Of a stretch of 12,179 nt of DNA, positions 7,386 through 12,179 are shown piece after piece. A program made the translations under genes and the position numbers. Under the pieces are notes generated by a model. The model ran no database searches. It was not told where the DNA came from and saw only the letters and a program-made list of their open reading frames with translations. Position 1 is the stretch's first letter. Each line of letters begins with the position of its first letter. The stretch is from Clostridia bacterium. GTDB lineage: Bacteria; UBA6262; WVXT01; JAUXBS01. The stretch spans positions 1-12,179 of the forward strand of contig JAUXDE010000051.1 in the NCBI GenBank assembly GCA_030618495.1, in the 5' to 3' direction.

Positions 7386-7781
7386 ATGATAAAAGAACTA
7401 TCGGTAAAAACACACTCGCATTCCGAACTGGTTAACATAACGGGACTCGTTCAGGAAGCTGTTTCAGAAAGCAAGGTAACCGAAGGCGTATGTATAGTAT
7501 TCGTCCCACACACCACCGCCGGCGTTACGATAAACGAGAATGCCGACCCGGATGTCAAAAGTGATATCCTGATGAAACTGGACAAGCTGGTTGACTGGAA
7601 CGACAGGGATTACCGGCATGATGAAGGGAATTCGGCGGGGCATATAAAAGCAACCATGACGGGTTTCTCCCAATCCGTTATCATCCAAAACGGACAGCTT
7701 CAGCTGGGGACGTGGCAGCATATATACTTCGCGGAGTTTGACGGGCCGCGTTCACGCAGGGTAAAGGTAAAGATAATATGA
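7386..7781 (+). CDS. yjbQ: YjbQ/UPF0047 family protein, paralog 1
   Basis: A 131-residue protein with the usual length and full motif set of the YjbQ (COG0432) family: FVPHTTAGVTINEN (39-52), YRHDEGNSAGHIKA (76-89) and LGTWQHIYFAEFDGPRSR (107-124). Conserved His42, His78, His86 and the acidic pair Glu117/Asp119 are the likely active-site residues. The E. coli member has weak thiamine-phosphate synthase activity, but the true substrate of the family is unsettled, so I give no reaction. It is expected to be cytoplasmic and trimeric, as known structures are. AGGAG lies 5 bases before the ATG. It is the first gene of the operon and its TGA overlaps the next ATG by four bases (ATGA). A second, diverged copy lies at 9263-9679. 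Confidence 0.93.
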   Translation: MIKELSVKTHSHSELVNITGLVQEAVSESKVTEGVCIVFVPHTTAGVTINENADPDVKSDILMKLDKLVDWNDRDYRHDEGNSAGHIKATMTGFSQSVIIQNGQLQLGTWQHIYFAEFDGPRSRRVKVKII

Positions 7782-8350
7782 ACACGAAAGCATCCATGAA
7801 AGAACTGGTTAAGGTCGGCAAAAAAATGGTCTCATCGGGCCTTGCTTACTCCACCATGGGCAACCTGAGCAAAAGAACCGGCGAAGACATGATAATAAGC
7901 GCCTCGGGCTGTATGCTCGAGGAACTCGAGGGACGCCTGGTAACGGTCAGCCTTGATGAAACCGTTGAAAATGAAATGACCCGCAAAGCGTCTAACGAAA
8001 TCAACGCCCACAGGAAAATCTATGGCAAAACTGACGCGCTTGCCGTGCTTCACGGTCATTCAAGGTACGCCGTCATACAATCGCTTATTCACAAGGATAA
8101 GGAAGCGCTGGCGCCAACCGACCTTGAAAGCCTTCATTTCATGAAGGAGATTCCCATGGTAAAAGGCGATTTCGGAAGCAATGAACTTGCCCAGAACGTA
8201 TCAAGCGCCCTGGTAAAACACAAAGGAGTAATAGTCCGCGGCCACGGCAGTTTTGCCCGCGGAAAAACGCCCTGGGAAGCGCTCACGATACTTCACGTTA
8301 TAGAGAACTCAAGTTTTATTAACTACATGATAGAACTATCAAGGAAATAA
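7778..8350 (+). CDS. Class II aldolase/adducin family protein (FucA-like)
   Basis: A 190-residue protein that covers the whole class II aldolase fold. Metal and catalytic residues line up with L-fuculose-1-phosphate aldolase almost number for number: MGNLSKR (27-33), SASG (41-44), an ASNEINAH segment with Glu74 as the likely acid/base, zinc ligands His92 and His94 in VLHGHSRYA, and His156 in VRGHGSFA. The family includes sugar-phosphate aldolases, ribulose-phosphate 4-epimerases and methylthioribulose-phosphate dehydratase; sequence alone does not choose among them. No kinase or isomerase of a fucose or rhamnose pathway is present. Translation is coupled to the upstream YjbQ gene through ATGA, and no strong ribosome site of its own is visible. 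Confidence 0.9.
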   Translation: MNTKASMKELVKVGKKMVSSGLAYSTMGNLSKRTGEDMIISASGCMLEELEGRLVTVSLDETVENEMTRKASNEINAHRKIYGKTDALAVLHGHSRYAVIQSLIHKDKEALAPTDLESLHFMKEIPMVKGDFGSNELAQNVSSALVKHKGVIVRGHGSFARGKTPWEALTILHVIENSSFINYMIELSRK

Positions 8351-8359
8351 AAATATATC

Positions 8360-9250
8360 TTGAAATCAAAGAAAATTATAATAATCGCCATAGCAGTTAA
8401 CCTCGCCATCCTTGCGGTCGGTCTATGGTACTATCTTTCAATACCCGTTGATGTCAGCATTGAAATTGATTCAAGAGACTACTGCCCGGGAGATGTAGTA
8501 ATAATAAAAATCAAAACCTCAAGGGAACTTAAGGAATCCACCCTTGTTTTTAACTCCCAGAAGACGAAGTTCTTTGAAACGGGAAAAAATGACGACAGCC
8601 GGCTCTACCGCGGGTTAATAGCCGTGCCCCTGAACTGCAAGCCCGGTGAAAACGCATTGGAAATCATTATAAAATTCCCCATAGTAGGGACGCGCCGCTT
8701 TAACAGGACCGTCAATATTAAAAGCAGGAAGTTCAAAAGAACTCATATCGCGTCCCTTTCAAGGACAAACAAGATAATGAAAACACTTGCGGAGGAATCC
8801 AGGGTTGCAAGACAGCTCCGAAGTAAAATAACCCCTGAAAACCTCCGGGAGGGCAGGTTCATTATACCCGTTAAGGGAAGGTTCTCAAGCCCTTACGGCC
8901 AGGTAAGAACCTACGGCAAAAGAAGAAGAAAAGGCCGCCACCGCGGGACAGACATATCGGCGCCTAAGGGAACAAAGATTAAGGCGGCTAATAACGGCGT
9001 GGTCAGCATGGCCGCGAAGTTCCGGGGCATAGGCAACACCATCCTGGTAGACCACGGCCAGGGAATACAGTCGATTTACATGCACCTTGACAGTATAGAC
9101 GTAAAAAGAACCGATACCGTCAACAAGGGCGGCATCATAGGAACCGTCGGCTCGACGGGCCAGTCCACGGGGCCGCACCTGCACTGGGGTGTTTACGTAA
9201 ACAACGTAGCCGTTGACCCCATGCAGTTTACCGAAAAAGACATTCCTTAA
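8360..9250 (+). CDS. Membrane-anchored M23 (LytM-type) peptidase
   Basis: A 296-residue protein with a single N-terminal membrane segment (residues 5-27, IIIIAIAVNLAILAVGLWYY) and no signal cleavage site. Residues 30-125 are beta-rich and Ig-like. Residues 165-290 are a peptidase M23 domain with an intact zinc site: His194 and Asp198 in HRGTD, His273 and His275 in GPHLHW, and YMHL with His242. Active members cut peptide cross-links of peptidoglycan; this one should face the periplasm. The start is TTG at 8360: the upstream in-frame TAA (8348-8350) leaves no ATG or GTG before it, and the next Met is inside the protein. No good ribosome site is present; AAGGAA lies 13 bases away, so translation probably depends on the aldolase gene. 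A cell-wall enzyme among metabolic genes is unusual. Confidence 0.9.
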   Translation: MKSKKIIIIAIAVNLAILAVGLWYYLSIPVDVSIEIDSRDYCPGDVVIIKIKTSRELKESTLVFNSQKTKFFETGKNDDSRLYRGLIAVPLNCKPGENALEIIIKFPIVGTRRFNRTVNIKSRKFKRTHIASLSRTNKIMKTLAEESRVARQLRSKITPENLREGRFIIPVKGRFSSPYGQVRTYGKRRRKGRHRGTDISAPKGTKIKAANNGVVSMAAKFRGIGNTILVDHGQGIQSIYMHLDSIDVKRTDTVNKGGIIGTVGSTGQSTGPHLHWGVYVNNVAVDPMQFTEKDIP

Positions 9251-9252
9251 CC

Positions 9253-9257
9253 GGAGG
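9253..9257 (+). promoter_or_regulatory. Strong ribosome binding site inside the operon
   Basis: GGAGG, 5 bases before the ATG at 9263, in the 12-base gap after the peptidase gene. The aldolase, peptidase and release-factor-like genes lack a site this good and seem to rely on coupling. Confidence 0.75.
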
Positions 9258-9262
9258 ATAAA

Positions 9263-9679
9263 ATGAAATCATTAACAAAGCACTTATGGTTCAACACTCC
9301 CCACAGGAGGGATTACATCAACATAACGGGCGAGGTTGAACAACTCGTCAGGCAAAGCGGCGTGAAGGAAGGGCTATGCCTCGTAAACGCCATGCATATC
9401 ACCGCGGGCGTGCACATAAACGACGATGAATCGGGGCTGATACAGGATATTGACGACTGGCTGGAACAACTCGCCCCGCACGAACCGGTATCCAAATACC
9501 GCCATAACACCGGTGAAGACAACGCCGACGCCCACATAAAGAGGAGCATAATGGGCAGGGAAGTCGTAGTGGCGATAACGGACGGCAAGCTTGACTTCGG
9601 GCCCTGGGAACAGATATTCTACGCAGAGTTTGACGGTAAGCGTAAAAAAAGGGTAATGGTAAAAATCATAGGGGAATAA
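9263..9679 (+). CDS. YjbQ/UPF0047 family protein, paralog 2
   Basis: A 138-residue second YjbQ-family member. The motifs are kept but changed: [13 protein letters not shown] (42-54) in place of the PHTTAGVTINEN form, [20 protein letters not shown] (79-98), then [19 protein letters not shown] (112-130). Conserved His45, His81, His91, Glu122 and Asp124 align with those of paralog 1. Differences lie in the first motif (MHIT for PHTT), in a two-residue insertion before the HIK motif and in the basic C-terminal motif, so the two are diverged paralogs rather than a recent copy. Subfamilies of this kind are known in bacteria and archaea, function unknown. Strong GGAGG upstream. One base separates its stop from the aroD start. 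Confidence 0.92.
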   Translation: MKSLTKHLWFNTPHRRDYINITGEVEQLVRQSGVKEGLCLVNAMHITAGVHINDDESGLIQDIDDWLEQLAPHEPVSKYRHNTGEDNADAHIKRSIMGREVVVAITDGKLDFGPWEQIFYAEFDGKRKKRVMVKIIGE

Positions 9680-9680
9680 C

Positions 9681-10406
9681 ATGACAGTTAAATCATTGAA
9701 AAAAAGGCTGAAGGGCAGGTACTCGGTGGCAGCCCCGGTATGGGGCGGCGATATCCTTAAAACCGCAATAAAGGCAAAGACTCTGGGAGCGGACATGATT
9801 GAACTCCGCATAGACGACATGATAAAAACCGCCAGAGACACAACAACTATCGCAGGCCTTGTAAAGAAGGTTAAAAACCGGGTAAAACTTCCCATAATAG
9901 CCACCATAAGGTCTTCCCGGGAAAAGAGCGCTTCCTCCGGCTGGAAACCTGCGGATAACGAACGCCTTAAACTGTTTGAATCAATTATCAAGACAGTCGA
10001 CATGGTGGACATCGAGGGCAGTTCTGCCGGGATAAACAAAAAAGTAATACAACTTGCCCATAAAAACGCCAAACTTGCGATAGTTTCATACCATAACTTC
10101 AAAACAACGCCTTCAAACAAGTCACTTAAAAAAACCGCCCTTAAAGCGCTTGGGTTAAAGGCGGATGTCGTCAAGATTACCGTTATGACAAAGAGCGTAC
10201 AGGACGTGGGCAGGCTCATGCTCTTCTGCGAATCGTGGAAGAAGACACCGATGATAGCCATCTCAATGGGTGAACTGGGAAGTATTTCAAGGATAGTGGG
10301 CTTTGCCTACGGGTCATGTATAACCTACGGCTACGTTAACGGGCCCAACGCGCCCGGCCAGCTGAGCGTAAAGGAGTTAAGTGTATGTTCAGGTATAGAA
10401 TTGTAA
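9681..10406 (+). CDS. aroD: Type I 3-dehydroquinate dehydratase (AroD)
   Basis: A 241-residue class I dehydroquinase, which turns 3-dehydroquinate into 3-dehydroshikimate through a Schiff base in the shikimate pathway. Signature residues are present: ADMIELRID with Glu41, Arg43 and Asp45; PIIATIRSSREK (71-82); catalytic His138 in SYHNF; Schiff-base Lys165 in VVKITVMTKS; Arg204 in GSISRIVG; and APGQLSV with Gln226. The start ATG at 9681 follows AGGGG closely. The enzyme should be cytoplasmic and active. No other shikimate gene is present in this operon. The C-terminus is odd: after GQLSVKELSV it ends CSGIEL, which lies on DNA shared with the nupC remnant that begins at 10385. Family members usually continue with a short helix, so the last residues may be a product of the junction. 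Confidence 0.93.
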   Translation: MTVKSLKKRLKGRYSVAAPVWGGDILKTAIKAKTLGADMIELRIDDMIKTARDTTTIAGLVKKVKNRVKLPIIATIRSSREKSASSGWKPADNERLKLFESIIKTVDMVDIEGSSAGINKKVIQLAHKNAKLAIVSYHNFKTTPSNKSLKKTALKALGLKADVVKITVMTKSVQDVGRLMLFCESWKKTPMIAISMGELGSISRIVGFAYGSCITYGYVNGPNAPGQLSVKELSVCSGIEL

Positions 10407-10537
10407 GTTTCATAGGAGGCATCGGCGGCGTCGCCCCAAACAGGAAAAAAGACGTAGCCGCGCTGGGGCTGAAGGCGCTTGCCGGCGGTACCCTTGCGGC
10501 ATTCATGACCGCCTGCATTGCCGGGGTCCTCTTATGA
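10385..10537 (+). pseudogene. 3' remnant of a concentrative nucleoside transporter (NupC-type)
   Basis: A 50-codon frame that starts at ATG 10385, inside the last 22 bases of aroD, and ends at TGA 10535-10537. It ends in the C-terminal signature of CNT/NupC transporters: IGGIGGVAPNRKKDVAALGL, then KALAGGTLAAFMTACIAGVLL, a final transmembrane helix. In full proteins (about 400 residues) this follows a CGFxN-type segment; here only a degraded CMFRYR is left and nothing of the transporter is found upstream in any frame, because aroD occupies it. I infer a deletion that fused the end of aroD to the end of nupC. Its TGA overlaps the next ATG (ATGA), so the remnant may have been kept because it couples translation of the downstream gene. 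It could also be a small membrane protein. Homology call is from memory of the family, not a search. Confidence 0.72.
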
Positions 10538-10938
10538 GCATAAGCACGGGAAAGAAGAACAAACTCCTCACTAAGATGAAATCCCTTAAGGTATACGAAA
10601 AGGACATAGTAGAGAAGTTCATCCGCTCAAGCGGGAAGGGCGGCCAGAAAGTAAACAAATCGTCAACCTGCGTGTACTTAAAACACCTTCCAACGGGCAT
10701 TGAAGTTAAATGCCAGGAGGAACGGGAACAGGCGTTAAACCGTTTCCTTGCCAGGAGACTCCTCGTTGAGAAAATAGAAGAAATAATAAAAGGCAGGGAA
10801 AGCGCCAGAAGACAGAAGATAGAAAAACTCCGCAGGCAGAAACGCAAGAGGTCAAAAAGGGCAAAGGAAAAGATGCTGAGGCTCAAAAAAATACAGTCAG
10901 AAAAGAAACAACTCCGCAGGAAGGTGGATATAGTGTAG
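10534..10938 (+). CDS. Small GGQ-domain release-factor-like protein
   Basis: A 134-residue protein with the catalytic domain of class I release factors: RSSGKGGQKVNKSSTCVYL, with GGQ at residues 36-38, followed by TGIEVKCQEEREQALNRFLA. It lacks the codon-recognition domains of RF1 and RF2, as do ArfB/YaeJ and the mitochondrial MTRFR group. Residues 90-134 are a highly basic helix (RRQKIEKLRRQKRKRSKRA), as expected for entry into the mRNA channel or rRNA binding. The likely role is peptidyl-tRNA hydrolysis on stalled ribosomes or peptidyl-tRNA drop-off. The sequence resembles the RF2-like 'TGIEVKCQ' type more than E. coli ArfB, so I do not assign a symbol. It is last in the operon, coupled by ATGA to the nupC remnant, with no good ribosome site of its own. 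Confidence 0.9.
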   Translation: MSISTGKKNKLLTKMKSLKVYEKDIVEKFIRSSGKGGQKVNKSSTCVYLKHLPTGIEVKCQEEREQALNRFLARRLLVEKIEEIIKGRESARRQKIEKLRRQKRKRSKRAKEKMLRLKKIQSEKKQLRRKVDIV

Positions 10939-10974
10939 CCTTACCTTGTTTATCCTTTTTTATACAGAAAAGAC

Positions 10975-11003
10975 TTGACAAATCAACTAACATTGTATAT
11001 AAT
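10975..11003 (+). promoter_or_regulatory. Exact-consensus promoter of the AbiE module
   Basis: TTGACA (10975-10980), a 17-base spacer, and TATAAT (10998-11003): a perfect consensus promoter. The start near 11010 gives a leader of about 36 bases, with AAAGG (11033-11037) 8 bases before the AbiEi start. Confidence 0.87.
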
Positions 11004-11031
11004 TAACGATACAAGCGTTATTACTGTACAA
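10989..11031 (+). promoter_or_regulatory. Probable AbiEi operator: inverted repeat over the -10 box
   Basis: TTGTAT (10993-10998) and ATACAA (11009-11014) form a perfect 6-base inverted repeat with a 10-base spacer that spans the -10 box. With flanks, AACATTGTAT pairs with ATACAAGCGTT except for one extra base. A third half-site, TGTACAA (11025-11031), lies 17 bases further on in the same direction as the second. AbiEi proteins are known to bind inverted repeats in their own promoters and repress them; the match to this module is inferred. Confidence 0.6.
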
Positions 11032-11045
11032 TAAAGGTTGATATC

Positions 11046-11867
11046 ATGGAAAACTTGAAAACTTTAGGAAAAAAAAGCGCAGAACTGATATATAATTTAT
11101 ACAATCAAAAGAAAACAGTTTTTACTATCAGGGATGTTTCCCGCATCACCGGATTGAACTACAACTCTGCGGGAAGATTTATTTCTGAACTAAAGAAAAG
11201 AAATATTATTTCATCCTTGAAGAAAGGAAAACATATAGTAATCCCACCCGAACTCGGTAATCCAAATAAATATATCGGTAATCCATATGTTGCGGCAAGA
11301 GAAATCATGAATTCACCGCATTACTATATTGGTTTCTACAGCGCCATGAAGTTCCGGGGCATGACAACACAACCGGTAATTAAAATGTTTGTGGTCACCC
11401 CTAAAAGACAGTTTCCCCCACAGGCTAACAATGATAAGTTCCTTTTTATACATACCGACAAACAGAACATCTGGGGTATTAGGGCGGAATGGGCAACGAA
11501 AACAGACAAGGTTAGGATTTCAGATACTGAAAGGACAATAATTGACGGGCTGGCGCATCCGGAATACTGTGGAGGCATTACCGAAGTTGCCAAGGGCATA
11601 TGGCTTATAAAGGAAAAAATAGACTTTTCTCTTCTTCTTGGCTATCTCCGGAAATACGACAAAAATGTAATAGCTAAAAGGTTAGGTTACATACTTGAAA
11701 TACTCGGTATTGCTGGAAACGGTTTTGTAAATACAATAAAAGAATTTATTAAAAACCGGTATGACATATTTGACCCGACAATCGAGAGAAAGATTATTGA
11801 TAAAAACAACTGGCGTTTAATCGATAACGTCGGCAGGGAACAAATTTTAAGGATTATCTCACACTAA
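11046..11867 (+). CDS. abiEi: AbiEi-type antitoxin/transcriptional regulator (type IV toxin-antitoxin)
   Basis: A 273-residue protein. Residues 1-65 are a winged helix-turn-helix: KKTVFTIRDVSRITGLNYNS, then ISELKKRNIISSLKKGKHIV. Residues 70-150 carry NPYVAAREIMNSPHYYIGFYSAM and the QNIWGI segment, and 158-169 show the AbiEi hallmark ISDTERTIIDGL followed by HPEYCGGITEVAKG. In AbiE modules this protein represses the operon through its N-terminal domain and counters the toxin through its C-terminal domain. The stop is two bases before the AbiEii start. An exact-consensus promoter and an inverted repeat lie just upstream. The gene is richer in AT codons (AAA, ATA, TTT) than the operon before it, which fits horizontal acquisition, but this is only my impression. 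Confidence 0.87.
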   Translation: MENLKTLGKKSAELIYNLYNQKKTVFTIRDVSRITGLNYNSAGRFISELKKRNIISSLKKGKHIVIPPELGNPNKYIGNPYVAAREIMNSPHYYIGFYSAMKFRGMTTQPVIKMFVVTPKRQFPPQANNDKFLFIHTDKQNIWGIRAEWATKTDKVRISDTERTIIDGLAHPEYCGGITEVAKGIWLIKEKIDFSLLLGYLRKYDKNVIAKRLGYILEILGIAGNGFVNTIKEFIKNRYDIFDPTIERKIIDKNNWRLIDNVGREQILRIISH

Positions 11868-11869
11868 CC

Positions 11870-12179
11870 ATGATTGATTACAGAACCGTACAGAAAATAA
11901 GTATAAAAGAAAACATTCCTGAAGAAACCATTGAAAAGGACTACCTGATTGAATTATTGATTAGTTTCATGATAAAGAACTCTTATATTAACAAAAATCT
12001 TGTTTTCAGAGGAGGAACAGCATTAAAAAAAGTGTATTTCCCCGCTTTTCGCTACTCGGAAGATCTTGATTTCATAGTAGAACCCACTATACTGACAGGT
12101 CTACCGGATAAACTCACTCATATTTTATCAAAGATTAATAAAGATATGCCTTTAATTCTAACATGGAATTCTCAATACC
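11870..12179 (+). CDS. abiEii: AbiEii-type nucleotidyltransferase toxin (3' end outside window)
   Basis: The N-terminal 103 codons are open to the window edge. They hold the family core: IEKDYLIELL (21-30), LVFRGGTALKKVYF (44-57) with the GG[ST] nucleotide-binding motif, and RYSEDLDF (61-68) with the DxD-type metal pair Asp65/Asp67. AbiEii proteins belong to the DUF1814 nucleotidyltransferase family; related MenA-type enzymes add nucleotides to tRNA and stop growth. The catalytic residues seen are intact, so it is probably active; motifs further downstream lie beyond the window. The ATG follows the antitoxin stop by two bases. The nearest AAGGA is about 18 bases away, so expression is likely coupled to AbiEi. 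Confidence 0.9.
   Translation, partial: MIDYRTVQKISIKENIPEETIEKDYLIELLISFMIKNSYINKNLVFRGGTALKKVYFPAFRYSEDLDFIVEPTILTGLPDKLTHILSKINKDMPLILTWNSQY

Noticed and set aside
9374-10261. Long minus-strand open frame of 295 codons over paralog 2 and aroD
   Set aside because: It lies opposite two clear genes with full motif sets, has no ribosome site and its product resembles no family I know; it is an antisense shadow of codon bias.
10926-10960. Possible terminator after the release-factor-like gene (GGATA...TATCC followed by six T)
   Set aside because: The stem is only 5 bases with a loop of about 20, and AAGGT/ACCTT compete for pairing. Too weak to list as a feature.

Overview
The window looks chromosomal and comes from a Gram-negative (diderm) bacterium. 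Two lipoproteins of the LpoB type, an O-antigen-ligase-like membrane protein and a secreted protein ending in a YPNPF-type C-terminal domain all imply an outer membrane. That C-terminal domain, the long tightly packed operons and two TTG starts fit lineages such as Elusimicrobiota, the FCB group or related uncultured phyla. The lineage is a guess; no rRNA or other marker gene is present.

Layout. (a) 1-1218, minus strand: a two-gene lipoprotein operon, an LpoB-like protein followed by a helical-repeat lipoprotein cut by the window edge, read from a near-consensus promoter at 1252-1280. (b) 1355-4500, plus strand: a TPR-tailed O-antigen ligase/Wzy-like protein overlapping by one base a GT39 lipid-linked sugar transferase, so a cell-surface glycan pair. 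(c) 4675-6603: a secreted multi-domain beta protein (jelly-roll-like, FN3-like, FlgD-like tail) with an exact-consensus promoter and a three-unit G-tract leader. (d) 6707-6733: a bidirectional terminator between convergent genes. (e) 6763-7161, minus strand: a stand-alone response-regulator receiver with its own promoter. (f) 7386-10938, plus strand: a very compact operon of YjbQ paralog 1, class II aldolase, M23 peptidase, YjbQ paralog 2, AroD (type I 3-dehydroquinate dehydratase), a 50-codon remnant of a concentrative nucleoside transporter, and a small GGQ release-factor-like protein. (g) 11046-12179: an AbiE type IV toxin-antitoxin module, with the AbiEi regulator/antitoxin complete and the AbiEii nucleotidyltransferase cut by the right edge, under an exact-consensus promoter overlapped by an inverted repeat.

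How the parts may work together. Regions a-c all concern the cell envelope: activation of peptidoglycan synthesis, glycan assembly and surface display. The operon in (f) mixes small-molecule metabolism, cell-wall hydrolysis and ribosome rescue; the sequence gives no single pathway, and the two diverged YjbQ copies around an aldolase are its most distinctive feature. The AbiE module is probably an accessory insertion downstream of that operon. No CRISPR array, insertion sequence, tRNA or rRNA was seen. The most unusual items are the nupC remnant wedged between aroD and the release-factor gene, the paired YjbQ paralogs, the AbiE promoter/operator and the G-tract leader. I do not see convincing evidence for a wholly new defence or metabolic system.
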